Shown piece after piece: positions 22,490 through 34,189 of a stretch of 64,000 nt of DNA (position 1 is its first letter; the number at the start of each line of letters is the position of its first letter). The translations under genes were made by a program, and so were the position numbers. The stretch is from Brachyhypopomus gauderio. Taxonomy: Eukaryota; Chordata; Actinopteri; Gymnotiformes; Hypopomidae. The stretch is taken from positions 242,817 to 306,816 of the forward strand of contig NW_027506892.1 of the NCBI RefSeq assembly GCF_052324685.1, in the 5' to 3' direction. The notes beneath the pieces were generated by a model. It was given only the letters and a program-made list of their open reading frames with translations, did not search any database and had not been told where the DNA came from.

Positions 22490-22535
22490 TCATCCTAACC
22501 CTAACCCTAATCCTAACCCTATCCCTAACCCAAGC
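22490..22535. repeat. Telomere-like CCTAAC tract
   Basis: About 7 imperfect CCTAAC units. Confidence 0.85.
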
Positions 22536-22537
22536 TA

Positions 22538-22770
22538 AAGTCAAAGTCAAATTTATTTATATAGCGCTTTTCACAACACATGTTGTCACAACGCAGCTTT
22601 ACAATCGTATGGGTCCAGATCCCTAATGAGCAAGCCAAAGGCGACAGTGGCGAGGAAAAACTCCCTATGATGTTGGAGATTAGGAAGAAACCTCAGGAGG
22701 ACCAAGACTCAAAAGGGAACCCATCCTCCATTGGGCGGCCCGTTAGCACAAGTCCGTGGTCGCAGGGTGG
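22538..22770 (-). mobile_element. LINE 3' end fragment, antisense
   Basis: Reverse complement of the family at 10470-10715, with TTATTTATATAGCGC, GCAAGCCAAAGGCGACAG and CCTCCATTGGGCGGCCC. Confidence 0.8.
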
Positions 22771-22955
22771 TTCCACAGTTCCACAGTAACAGTCAAGGCT
22801 CCTGTTCCCCGGCCAAGCAGCCTCAGCATGCACTGACTGATCTAGTCATTCTGTCGGACCTTGCTGAAGAACACAAAGGCATCTTTGTGGATGTCTTCCC
22901 TGTTGTCACGGCTGAAGTTAATTCACTCATTAGTTGTATTATAGAGAACCAGAGG

Positions 22956-22977
22956 ACGGGGGGGGGGGGGGGGGGGG
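22956..22977. repeat. G-run
   Basis: About 22 consecutive-type G bases, a likely assembly and sequencing trouble spot. Confidence 0.9.
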
Positions 22978-23240
22978 TGTCCCGATGTGAAGCCATTTTA
23001 GAGTCATAAGCGCTCTGTCACAATCATGACCCCTGCTATGAACGTAATGTCCCGATACAGCTCTCTTGATAGGGAGTGTGGAGGCTTGGGGGTGGGAGAG
23101 GCCTACATATACAGCACAGCATTGTGGTCATGAGGCTCATCACAAGAGTATTTATGACAAATACCAGATTTAAAAAACACCTCACTTTAAAACAACAATG
23201 GAATCCCCCAAGAACCATAACTGGACCTGTGGGAAGTTTA

Positions 23241-23333
<93 letters not shown>

Positions 23334-23392
23334 CGTGTGTGTGTGTGTGTGCGTGCGTGTGTGTGTGTGCGTGCGTGCGTGCATGTGTGTGT
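23241..23392. repeat. (TG)n microsatellite, long
   Basis: About 45 perfect TG units then GTGCGTGC-type interruptions. Confidence 0.97.
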
Positions 23393-23423
23393 GACAGACT
23401 CATTTTTTGGGTCATTAGTATTA

Positions 23424-24530
23424 CAGTTTTTTGCAGATGCTAAGACCCAATTCCTGAAACTATCGCTCTTTTGTCGAAACTTAACACACAGCAGCCAATG
23501 CTACACACACAACAGGCAAAACAGCTCACACTTTTAGAAAAAGCACACACTTCAACCAAAACTCTTGCAACTCTTGCCAAAACCATATTTTTGCATCTAA
23601 ACGCTACACAGAAATATCAGATGATTAGCCCTTCATATATGTGACTACACACTTATGTGATAAATAGAAAACACTACTACCATGTGTTTTATGAATGTTC
23701 AGTGCATAGTCTGTTCCAAAAGTATCATAGTTCACATACTGTATACAGAGATTTTTTTACCCTAACCCTGACATGCACCCTCATCAATGTCCCCACAAGC
23801 TTCCTCCATCGCCTGCAGAAGTGGTATGCGATCAGGGCTCTCAAGTCTCACGCATTGAGCGTGTGACACACGCATTTGACCGTCTTCACACGCTCACACG
23901 CCACACTTCCGATTTCACACGGCGAGAAAAAAAATCTAGTTTATTTACCTCCGATCCATATCTATGTCGCCCTCCACTGGCGATCGATCGCGATATACAA
24001 ACCCCCACCCCCGCTCAACAACTCACGTTCGCCAACCCCCCCCGCTCAACAATTAACGTTCGCCACCCTCTGTCAACAACTCTCACACTCTGACATGAAT
24101 CCAAAACTTGAGAGCCCTGTATGCGATGGTGGGGTTGGCGGTCATAAACTTTCCACCTCCATGCCGAAAAAAACTCAATAGGGTTGAGGATAGGTGAGTA
24201 TGGTGGGAGGTGAAGTTAGGGTTAGGGTTAGAGGTGGGAGGTGAAGCACATCAAATTGTAGATGTTCGGTGAACCAGTGTTGTACTTGTGTAGCATGGTG
24301 GAAACTTACATTGTCCCAGATGATAACGTACCTGGTCTGTTCTGGTCCATCTCTCTGGTGATGTGGACTGTTGAGTAGTGTGATGAGAAAGGTGATGATG
24401 TGGGCAGTGTTATAGGGACCAAGAGTAGCATGATGATGGACAACACCATTGTGGCAAATGGCTGCACACATTGTGATGACGCTGCAGGAACACTATGTCA
24501 TGGTGTCCTGTGATCTTTCTTCCTCTGCGT
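23424..24530 (-). mobile_element. IS630-like element, type A copy 2 (decayed)
   Basis: Starts TA|CAGTTTTTTGCAGATGC. The minus frame at 24175-24471 keeps YVIIWDNVSFHHATQVQ and HWFTEHLQFDVLHLPP, the second Asp block and following strand of an IS630-type DDE transposase. It is interrupted by a 287-bp hAT MITE. Right end not resolved. Confidence 0.75.
23833..24119. mobile_element. hAT MITE, perfect 14-bp TIR and 8-bp TSD
   Basis: CAGGGCTCTCAAGT at the left end is the exact inverse of the right end. Target duplications TATGCGAT lie at 23825-23832 and 24120-24127. 287 bp, no coding capacity. It interrupts the transposase of the IS630-like copy. Confidence 0.95.
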
Positions 24531-24569
24531 CTTGGTCTGGCAAGGTTGAAGCTTCATCAGTAGGCTATA

Positions 24570-24700
24570 CAGTTTTTTACAACTGCTAACATACGTTTCC
24601 CAATACTTGTGATACATTTTCAAAACTCTAAACACAGCAACACATTTACCTCATGCAAATAGCCAAATAGTTAATATCGTGTTCAAAAGTGCATTTTCTT
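24570..24700 (+). mobile_element. IS630-like terminal fragment (type B)
   Basis: TA|CAGTTTTTTACAACTGC then the same 130-bp segment as 20651-20780, here continuing uninterrupted into 24700-25235. That stretch probably belongs to the same element. Confidence 0.6.
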
Positions 24701-25243
24701 ACAGTAACTACACACCAACTCTGCATTTCACAACGCAAACAAAGTTTTCTCTTTATATACCAACTTTGTTAAAACACAGCAAACCTGGTTCAGTATCCAA
24801 TCATTCTTTCAAACACTACCACATATTCTCTGTTCGAGATTAACATAGTCAATCACTGCACAACCACTGTAAAAAAACTAACATTTGATGGCAATACAGA
24901 AACAGTATTACATGTAATATTTTACTCTCTCCCAGCAAACAACAGACATTTTACAGTAACATCTGTTGTTTTCTTAGTCAGTTCATTTTTACTGTAATCT
25001 GCTTCATTTGGACCTTTTTTCAAATGTGTGCATTTTTGGCAACACACTGCCTACACAATGAGTGATATTTACTGTTAGGTACTATATGGAATGTAGATTA
25101 GACAAAAAAGGAGTCAGTAACAGTTTTGCAGTAAAGGGTATATTTTACTGTATTAGGGACATTACTGTAAATTGTAGCCTAACCCAAAAAATAATTATCG
25201 TAATTATAAACATAATTAGCCATGGTCCCATATGTGTAAAAAT

Positions 25244-26081
25244 TAGTGGTGGGCCGTTAACGGCGTTCGTTAATTTGATACTCTTATCGGGCGATATAAA
25301 AATTATCGCCGTTAATCTATTCTTAAAGTTGGGTTGGGAACTGGGTCAGAATGGGTAAGCAAACTATGATGACTTTCAACTTGATAGTTTAGCTCGGCTG
25401 TATTCCTAACCAAATTGCACAGTAGGGGCGAGAACGAGTTTTCAAACCTGTGAATTACAAATCGTACGTGTGTTTACATGGATGCAGCCACGAAGTCGCC
25501 AGGTTTGCTTCATGGAAAATTCATTTTTAGGAACGTAAAGTGTTACCGGAGCGGAGCTTGGAGCGGTCGTTTTCTGCATGGTCCTAGTGCTAAATAGCTA
25601 GCTTCGTCGCTATTTAAATATTTCTTTTTAACCGGCTTTTGAAAAAGTCCCCCCCAAATTACGTCCGTGAGGTTGTGTACTAAATGTTGGCTTACATTTC
25701 AAATATCATGTTTAGCTGAATAAACATGTTATCAACCCCTTTTAATGTACAGTATGTAGGCTTACAAATTCATGTTTAACTGAATAAACCATTGAACACG
25801 AGTAGCCTACATTTATTGAGCATGTTTTTTTTCTTCAAGTATCAAAGTAGAACAGCTTCCTCAAGCAGTCATTGATGCATTTTGGAAACAGGAGATGAGC
25901 CCCTGGTCTAACGCACCCCCTGTATTAAGAAACCCTATCTCAAAAACTGACTTTTAGTCATTACTTGGGTAGCATGCATATGAGCCATTTTAATAGAGAT
26001 TAATCTAGATTAATCTAGATTAATTTCAAGATTTCAGTGAGATTAATCTAGACAGAAAAAATTAATCTATGCCCACCCCTA
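25244..26081. mobile_element. hAT-type non-autonomous element, 8-bp TSD
   Basis: Ends are TAGTGGTGGGC on the left and TAGGGGTGGGC (reverse complement) on the right. Perfect target duplications GTAAAAAT at 25236-25243 and 26082-26089. 838 bp. GATTAATCTAGATTAATC motifs lie near the right end and ACGGCGTTCGTTAA near the left. No transposase frame. Confidence 0.92.
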
Positions 26082-26264
26082 GTAAAAATACACATATACA
26101 ACAAAAAAGCCACACAAGGGGGAAAAACAGGATACAAAACTGAATAGTCTTGTTATGTGTAATCTACGTGTAAGGCAGAGAAAGTGCTTAAGGTTTAGCA
26201 CACCCGGTCAATAGATAGCCTACATGGGTTAGTTGTTTCAGAAATTGTGCTATAAGGACCACTT

Positions 26265-26365
26265 TTGTGTCTTAGCAGCTGCAAAAAACTCTAGAGGCAA
26301 ATTCATTGCGCAGTTGTTTGACACTTTCACTGGCCCAGTCCGGATAGACGTACCGAATGGAAGAA
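26265..26365. mobile_element. IS630-like fragment
   Basis: TTAGCAGCTGCAAAAAACT resembles the type A right terminus at 32580-32599. The following CACTGGCCCAGTCCGG block matches 21580-21600 in copy 1. Confidence 0.55.
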
Positions 26366-26699
26366 CATTCTCTGCCTTACACTCATTTAGAAATTCCAAA
26401 ACACACTTTTTGCAAAATTTTAAACACAGTTGTTCACATAAGATACAACATTCAAAACTGAAAACCATGTTTCTTTTGGAAAACACTGCCAAGCAAATGC
26501 TACACTCACCTACCAAAATTCATACCCAGTTCTCACACGTTACAACACTTCTAGCTCATTTTTAGACATCAAAGCCTAATCCCCATAAAGAGGCCACAAG
26601 TTGCAAATCTTGGTGTGCACATCACTGGAGTTCAATATTGCATAGATGTAACTATTCTGCGTTGTGTTGAAAATGATGAGGACGCTCAATTGGATGAAG

Positions 26700-27320
26700 T
26701 CATTTATTCCCTGCACATGGGTTGATAAAATGATATTTATGGTGGGATAAAATGTGGAGTCTGCCTGCAGCAATGTAATTCTCTTCCCGCTGCTTCTCAC
26801 ACAAAACATTTCTTCATCCATTTTTTAAACGTATATACATGAACAAAAAGTACACTCAGTGGCCACCACCGGTACTGCACGTGAAATGCAGCCATAACGT
26901 TCCAGGCTAGTCACGCTTTGGATCACACATGCTAGCGGGACCACGAGGTGCACATAGAACATACAAAATGCAAACAACTTAAAATACAAATGTAATAAAT
27001 TACCTGCACATGGGTTGATAAAATGATATTTAGGGTGGGATAAAATGTGGAGTCTGCCTAAACAAAACAAATGCCGTATTATAATTTGGACTTTCCAATA
27101 CGAATACATTGATTAAGGTCAACAAAAAAAATACGAAACGAGAAAACATCACACAAATCCGATTTATAAATCACCTTACATATTAGGTTACATTTATGTT
27201 GAATCTAAGACATACAAAATAGTGCAAATATAGATTTTAATAACTTCTCAGACCCACGATTATCCCACCTACCTGCAGCAATGTAATTCTCTTCCCGCTG
27301 CAGAAATCCCACAATGCAAA
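26700..27320. repeat. Partial local duplications
   Basis: A segment starting CCTGCACATGGGTTGATAAA at about 26711 recurs at about 27003 with one change over 55 bp. Its continuation GCAGCAATGTAATTCTCTTC recurs at about 27275. The arrangement suggests repeated end sequences of an unclassified element. Confidence 0.6.
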
Positions 27321-27589
27321 ACGGTATAGACCGATTACAAAATAAAAGTCTCAACCCATTTATGCAGGATTTAACAATTTAACACTGTTACATAAAGATG
27401 ATGATGAAAGAGTACAAGAATGAGGAAGAGGATGAGCAACCATAATGGATGAGATCAGAGCCACTCTGGTTGACCATGTGGTCAAGCATGCGTTGGGTTT
27501 TCTGGAGGCTAAGGGTCCAACCAAGGGTCCAATATCTGTGCTGCTACACTGTAGCATCATCCAGACAATTCAAAATGAGAATAGATAAG

Positions 27590-28130
27590 TAGACCTGCCC
27601 TCTATACATACTACATCATGTACTAGACTACCCCTCTATACATACTACATCATGTACTAGACTACCCCTCTATACATACTACATCATATACTAGACTACC
27701 CCTCTATACATACTACATCTTGTACTAGATTACCCCTCTATACATACTACATCATGTACTAGACTACCCCTCTATACATACTACATCATGTACTAGACTA
27801 CCCCTCTATACATACTACATCATGTACTAGACTACCCCTCTATACATACTACATCATGTACTAGACTACCCCTCTATACATACTACATCTTGTACTAGAC
27901 TACCCCTCTATACATACTACATCATGTACTAGACTACCCCTCTATACATACTACATCATGTACTAGACTACCCCTCTATACATACTACATCATGTACTAG
28001 ACTACCCCTCTATACATACTACATCATGTACTAGACTACCCCTCTATACATACTACATCATGTACTAGACTACCCCTCTATACATACTACATCATGTACT
28101 AGACTACCCCTCTATACATACTACATCATG
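27590..28130. repeat. 34-bp minisatellite, about 16 copies
   Basis: Units of CTATACATACTACATCATG plus TACTAGACTACCCCT. Very low divergence, implying recent expansion compared with 3 copies at 22140. Confidence 0.95.
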
Positions 28131-29124
28131 TACCAGAGGTGGGACCAAGTCAGTGTTTTGCAAGTAAGACCAAGTCAGTGTCTCAAGTAAGTCCAAGTCT
28201 TTATCCTCAAGTCCCGAGTCAAGTCTCAAGCAAAGACAGTCAACTCAAGTCAAGTCTCGAGTCAAGGCAGGCAACCGTCAAGTCAAGTCCCAAGTCTGAA
28301 ACTTGGAATTTCAAGTCCTTTCGAGTCTTTTTTTACAGGCACCAACGCTTTACGAATGCTACGCTGATGCGTTTCTTTACTCGTTTTGTTGGTGTCCGCC
28401 AGCCAAAAGATGACAGATCATTTACTGTACATTTTATCTTCTCTTAATTACATAAATGTACTTAAACAAGAATGTTTCATTACATCATTTTACACGAAAA
28501 TAGCAAGCTTCATCGTAAGCAAGATGCTGTCATTACGAATGGTTATTCTAAACATTTGGATAAAATGTTTAAATATAGACTAATAAAAGGTTAGGGTTAT
28601 TTTTTCATTGTTTTCTGTTATTGTGGGGTCACAGTGTAGGCTACTATTGTTACCTGGAGATTCAGTGGGGTCACATATTCTGATGGCTGCCGTCAGAATT
28701 GGTGACCCCAGTTAAAAAGGCTCACCTGTACATCCCATTCATGATTTCTTTGTTGGCTGCAATGGTGAGGGGATGGTAAATCTTGTTTAAGTACATTCAT
28801 GTAATTACAGTTTTTCTCGATTGTTTACACACATTGTCTGAAAGCATGCCTCATACTCTCAAAACTCTACACACAAATCAGAAAAACACACACACAATGG
28901 GCAAAACCCCTCAGTTCTCTTTCAAAATGAAACTTTACAGTCAGAACAATATTATATCTTCTCAAAATGGTATTTTGTTCTCAGATGACACACACAAACC
29001 ATCATATGAATAGACATTTATAACAACTGGTTGAACACTGATGTGCTCAATGTAAAACACTATGATGAATGGAAAACACTTCTTCTCCATTCATCATAAT
29101 GACTTAGGCCTTTTTTGTGCAGTG

Positions 29125-29805
29125 TGTTACGGCCTGTCTAGGTGTGAGGACCGTAACAGTGGTGTATGTGAACAGCAGTGCGAATGTTAGTGATGATGGG
29201 ACAACAGGAGTGGGTGGTTAAAGGTGTATTATACAGAAATTGTAATTTACAAGATATATACATACACGTAACTGGTCTCAGCTTCAGGAGTGGCCCAGGC
29301 CAACATAACAAACAGAACTGAACTATAAAATAAACCAAACACTAATTACTCTAACAGAAAACAAACATACAGTACTACCCTAACTCCCTAACAAAAAAAC
29401 CATACAAACAAACCCAAATCCCAAAACAAAATGGCAGCCACTCCCTACTTACCAGAACACCAACAACACGTAGAATATTTACAAAATGTACAACCGGCAG
29501 ACAATCCAACAGGGGCAAAGGCAAAAAGCATAAACAAGTTCAAAGCAGTCAAAAACCAGAGTTCTAAGATGAGGTACAAATGCAGAATACTAATAACTAA
29601 CAACCAACACCACCAAGGAGCAAAAATGTCTCGCTGGGAGGCACCGGGAAGGGCCTTATATAGTGCAGGGTGAAATGGAGTCTGGAGCGGAGTCTGGAGC
29701 GGAGTCTGGAGCGGAGTCTGGAGCGGAGTCTGGAGCGGAGTCTGGAGCGGAGTAGACAGCAAACACAATACACAACACTATCATAGGACATAACACAGTG
29801 TTACA
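29125..29805 (-). mobile_element. Solo-LTR-like insert
   Basis: Read on minus it starts TGTAACAC and ends GCCGTAACA (TG...CA). It has TATATAAGG at about 29652-29660 and six 12-bp repeats GGAGTCTGGAGC upstream, like promoter-proximal LTR repeats. A clean target duplication was not found, so the identification is tentative. Confidence 0.45.
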
Positions 29806-29879
29806 CTTACTACAGACAGGAAATACATAAGTGCATTGTAAAATATTTTAGAATAGTGTTTTTATACTCAGAACACACA

Positions 29880-30990
29880 TATACAGTAACAAATATATTT
29901 TATTTTTTCCCACAAAAGCAATGTACACAGTGTACATCCCACCCAACACAAAGTTGCACATACAGTGGTCTACATACACAACAACAGAAGAGTTTACTAT
30001 ATACAGTTACAATTACAGTAAAAAAAACTATGTTGCATACAATGGCACGCTGGCCAATGATATTCCTTCCCCTCCTTCGTCCGTCTTTTTGTGAGGTTGA
30101 ATCCAACCTCATCAATGAAGATGAATTGGTGCTCCACTGCGTCCACCTCTAGCTCAAGGATTCTCTGCAACACACATGACAGTATCAGAAATAGACATGG
30201 AGGAGTCACTATTGTGAAGCACAATCATTATGATTACAATACTGAAATATGTATAATTTATACAGTGTTGAGGGGATACATCAGTTGTGAGATTGTATAG
30301 GGCTTACTTGCACATGGTTATATTTCAGTTCTTTGACTCTTTCTGAATTGCGTTCAAAAGGCACCCTGTAGACCTGCTTCATCCACAGATTATTTCTGCG
30401 CAAGACACGGTCCAGCGTTGATAATCTCACCCTATCAATATTTTGAAATATCTCGTTGTTTTCTATTATTTTTCTTTGTATTTTCCATAATGTTATGGCA
30501 TTATTTTCTAGGACCATGTTCAGGATTTCAGTTTCCTATTCAGGAGACAAAAGACGTTTCCGTCCACCTCATGTTGGTAACCTTTCAGTTCTGCAATACA
30601 AATAGTAAAATACTGTAAATACTGTGTAGGAACACAAAGTAGGAATACATTTCCCAAATACTTGAAACATACTTTATATTTACAGTCCTACAGAACAGTC
30701 CACAGGCAATACTGTACTCATTGAGTACTGTATTGATATGCAGTACTGCAGTTTCCTACTGAGAGTTGATTTCTTACCTGTTCTCATTACGGAAAGTCCG
30801 GATGATGGATGCTACAGTGTACCTACTCACATTTGGCTGTACTCTTTGCCCAGCCTCCCTCATTGTTAGACCATAGACCACATGGTCAACCAAAGTGGCT
30901 GGGATCTCATCAGAGATTACGGTCCTTGGCCTTCCTCATCCTCGTCCTCCTCCTCTTGCTCTCACTCCTCTGGCTCTCCCTCTGTTGGCA
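29880..30990 (-). pseudogene. IS630-like DDE transposase pseudogene
   Basis: Starts with ATG at about 30990 in a GRARGVRARGGGRGRG basic N-terminus. A helix-turn-helix follows (IPATLVDHVVYGLTMREAGQ), ending FRNEN at a GTAAG donor near 30780. A second exon at about 30310-30590 carries IDRVRLSTLDRVLRRNN, and a third at about 30040-30160 carries FIFIDEVGFNL, the first catalytic Asp block. In-frame TGA after GRG, TGA and TAG at the start of exon 2 and a frameshift after the Asp block make it inactive. Family: fish IS630-like within Tc1/mariner. Confidence 0.8.
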
Positions 30991-32599
30991 TCCATTGCTC
31001 CAAAACAGAAGAGCTCACCACCAACAGAAGAGCTTTTGCCATTTTATGCTAAAGCTCTGATTGCTGGTTGTACACATGTGTGACAGGTGTTTGCTGATAT
31101 GATGAGTCAGTGTGCATAGTAGGACAATTAACTTTAGAATTTTGAATAACAGTGTGTTCCTTGTGAAAACAAGAGATTTTCTTCATGAAAATTATGCCAA
31201 ATGCAGAAAATTGTGTGTAGTGTTTTGAAAAAAGTGTGTTTTAGAACTGCAATTTGAGTGTAAAGCAGGAATTGTGCTTGTAGTTTAGTAGAATTGGTTC
31301 AGGGGGTTGGTGCAATAGTTACATGTTGTGGTCATTGTGTCTCAATTACCAGCATTAGTGTGTTAACAATCGAGAAAAACTGTAAGATACGATAAATGTA
31401 AATATAAACATCTGTCATATTTTGGCTCGTGGACACCAACAAAACGAGTAAAGAAAGTGCATCAGCGTAGTTTACATAGCATTCGTAAAGCGTTTGTGCC
31501 TCTGAACAGAAACTGTGAAATAGCGCCCCCTGTGGTCACAAAACTCGACGGTCACAGAATCTGGTGTAACGCCGGTCTGCGTCAGAAGGACGGAAATGAA
31601 ATTAATGGGGCGCACTTTATAAATATTAATATGCGTTTTAAAATTTAGATTTGGGGTAAAAAAAAATCAAGTCTTTGCAAGTAAACAGGTTCAAGTCCAA
31701 TTCAAGTCCCAAGTTATTGGTGTAAAAGTCCAAGTCAAGTCTAAGTCTCTGAATATTTTTTCAAGTCAAGTCAAAAGTCTTAATATTAATGACTCGAGTC
31801 TGACTCGAGTCCAAGTCATGTGACTCGAGTCCCCACCTCTGGTGCACATCATCACCTTCTTCAACACAGAGCACAACACACTCATTCTCCATCACCAAGG
31901 GGATGAACCAGAACAGTCCAGGTTTGTTGTCGTTTGGGACAACATAAGTTTGTACTGGGCTGCTCAAGTACAAACTGGTTCACTGAACAGCCACGATTTG
32001 TTGTGATTCACCTCCACCAAACTCTCCATTGCTGTTGAGTTCTTTTTGGCATGGAGGTGGTCGTCAACCCCCCCAGTGCAAATACATTCAGCAGGTGATG
32101 GAGGAAGCTTGAGCTTATTTTGTCTGTTTTGTTGTCCATGTGTTTACAGTATATACAGCATGTGTTGCTGTAGTGTTCATGCAAAACCAAAAAAAAACCT
32201 TCCCCTTGTAATGGCATTTTACTTTATGGTGTAAATATACTGAATATGCAGAAATAACCTCAATATTTGTGAATATTCATGTATATGTGAGACCTCTGAC
32301 AGACCTTCACAGCAGACTACACACTAAACACTCAAACACATGGTAGTAGTGTTTTCCATTTGTCACTTCAGTGTGTAGTAACATATATGAAAGGCTGATC
32401 ATCTGATATTTGTGTGTAGAGTTTAGATGCAAAAATATGGTTTTGGCAAGAGTTGCAAGAGTTTTGGTTGAAGTGTGTGCTTTTTCCAAAAGTGTGAGAT
32501 GCTTTGCCTGTTTTGTGTGTAGCATTGGCTGCTGTGTGTTAAGTTTCGACAAAAGAGCGATAGTTTTAGAAATTGTGTCTTAGCGTCTGCAAAAAACTG

Positions 32600-32715
32600 T
32601 AAAAGGCAAACATTACACTGCAACACCACACACTAACTCAGACAGTGCAACACCACACACTTTAACTCAGACAGTGTAACACCACACACTAATTCAGACA
32701 GTGTAACACCACACA
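32600..32715. repeat. 27/28-bp minisatellite, about 4 copies
   Basis: Unit AACACCACACACTAACTC with AGACAGTGC/T. Confidence 0.8.
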
Positions 32716-33030
32716 AACATTTTTGTATGTCATTTTGAAAAGTGTTATTTGTACCTGATGCTGTAAGTGTTGAACATGAATATTAGAGAATAGCTGATGC
32801 ATTTAGTAGTGCCTCATATTAATTTCAGACAACAAATATGAATCACAAGCTCGACTCGCCTTTTTAAGTCAAAGAAGCCAGTAAGTCTTTTTCTCCGTAT
32901 TGTCCAATGACAAATAACAAAGGCAGAGACCAGGCAAGGAAAACGCAGAGCCAAAAAGTGTAACCAAAAACATTACTTCAAAGATTACAAAGCTACTGAG
33001 AGACATTCACATAGATAAACTCATAGCACC
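32716..33030. other. Unique sequence
   Basis: Nothing recognised. Confidence 0.35.
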
Positions 33031-33040
33031 CCCCCCCCCA

Positions 33041-33115
<75 letters not shown>
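33031..33115. repeat. C-run and (CA)n microsatellite
   Basis: C10 then about 37 CA units. Confidence 0.97.
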
Positions 33116-33116
<1 letters not shown>

Positions 33117-33332
33117 GCATGGCACCTGCTCCCAGACTGAGAGCAGTATTCATTTCTCTTGTACACAACTCTTTCTCTCCTCTCCACGTATTGGCAGGAC
33201 GAGGCTGTGAAATGCTGCCCAGTAATTCTCCCCCTCCAACTGTTGTCTTCATCAAATCAGTTTTAACTCATGTCTGTTTATTTAGTGTCTAAGCCCTTTC
33301 AGCAGAGAAGGGGAGGAGAACAGATGAAAACC

Positions 33333-33520
33333 ACACTCAATATATACATATGCAAATTACACACTCAATATATACATATGCAAATTACACACTAAATATA
33401 TACATATGCAAATTATACACTCAATATATACATATACAAAAAACATACTTAATATATACATATACAAAATACACACTCAATATATACATGTACTGTATAT
33501 ATATACAGTATATATATGTA
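33333..33520. repeat. 28/29-bp AT-rich minisatellite, about 6 copies
   Basis: Unit CACTCAATATATACATAT plus GCAAATTACA, ending in a TATATA palindrome at 33496-33515. Confidence 0.85.
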
Positions 33521-34180
33521 TGTATGTATTTTGTATTTTAAAATGACATGACTATATAATGCATACTTCATACTTCCTACAGTATTCCACACCTCGTGAT
33601 GTTTCTCTTCCAGGTCGCACGGCTCACGCCGACACTCGGCTTTCCTTGGCTGTAATGTAGCACCAGGTACAGTGTGATGTAACATCACCTGCAGATACAT
33701 TGTTCACAGATTTACATTCATTTCTGTGCCTCACTTAACAGAACAGCCACACTTAACAGAACGTGTAGGACTCTAACAAAGACGAGCACAGGACACATTA
33801 AAATAGACACATTAAATAGACAAACCACATAAGCCCCGAGTGATGACGAGACGAGCCACAGGTGAGACTGACGAACACGCTCAGACACAACCACACCCAC
33901 GAAGATCCACAGATGCAGACGACTAGACGTAGATGACAAACACACGCCCAAAGGGGAGGGGTCAGCGTGACAGCTCAAGGGTTAATTCTTCTGCACTATT
34001 GGATTCCAGACAACTGCTTTCCAGTTCCATAACTTCAATTCTTGAATTCTTGACTATTATTCTAAGCTAAACAACGTTCCACTTTTAAAAAAGGAAACTT
34101 CAGGGATCTTTGAAAGAGTCAAAGTTCCCCATATTGCAAAATCTCACCAGTGGCCAAAATTTTATCTGCAGCATCCAGGC
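33521..34180. other. Unique sequence
   Basis: No exon or element recognised. Confidence 0.35.
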
Positions 34181-34189
34181 ACAGGAGTA

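Larger units (their letters stand above)
20783..22510 (-). mobile_element. IS630-like Tc1/mariner element, type A copy 1 (decayed)
   Basis: Starts TA|CAGTTTTTTGCAGATGC. Minus-strand frames keep transposase pieces: VVIWDKASLHRAAQVQ at about 21400-21470 (second Asp region of the DDE core, IWDN in relatives) and a helix-turn-helix remnant at 22370-22500. It holds an L2 tail (21700-22105), a 34-bp minisatellite (22140-22245) and a LINE tail (22265-22366). Right end not found. It is an inverted relative of the copy at 27400-32599. Confidence 0.75.
28808..31382 (-). mobile_element. IS630-like Tc1/mariner element, type C, near-complete ends
   Basis: Ends CAGTTTTTCTCGATTGTT on both sides in inverted orientation, each flanked by TA (28806-28807 and 31383-31384). 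Minus-strand transposase exons decay inside it. A roughly 680-bp LTR-like insert lies at 29125-29805. Confidence 0.85.
28134..31841. mobile_element. CAAGTC-rich hAT-like element with long inverted ends
   Basis: Starts CAGAGGTGGGACC and ends, in reverse complement, CAGAGGTGGGGAC. Both ends are CAAGTC/GAGTC-rich for about 200 bp. An inner inverted pair (ACTCGTTTTGTTGGTGTCC at about 28379 and its complement at about 31430) extends the inverted ends to over 400 bp. No matching 8-bp target duplication. It carries the IS630-like element 28808-31382. Confidence 0.7.
27400..32599 (+). mobile_element. IS630-like Tc1/mariner element, type A copy 3 (interrupted)
   Basis: The right terminus is CAGTTTTTTGCAGACGC in reverse complement followed by TA at 32600-32601. 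A plus-strand transposase N-terminus remnant lies at 27447-27580 (LVDHVVKHALGFLEAKGP and an HTH-like TIQNEN). The DDE region lies at 31850-32000 (FVVVWDN-like) and the C-terminus at 32000-32120. It is split by a 34-bp minisatellite and by the 28134-31841 element. Left terminus not identified. Confidence 0.7.

Noticed and set aside
28134-31841. 8-bp target duplication for the CAAGTC-rich element
   Set aside because: Flanking 8-mers TCATGTAC and GTGCACAT do not match directly. The left flank is minisatellite, so a later rearrangement may have removed the duplication.
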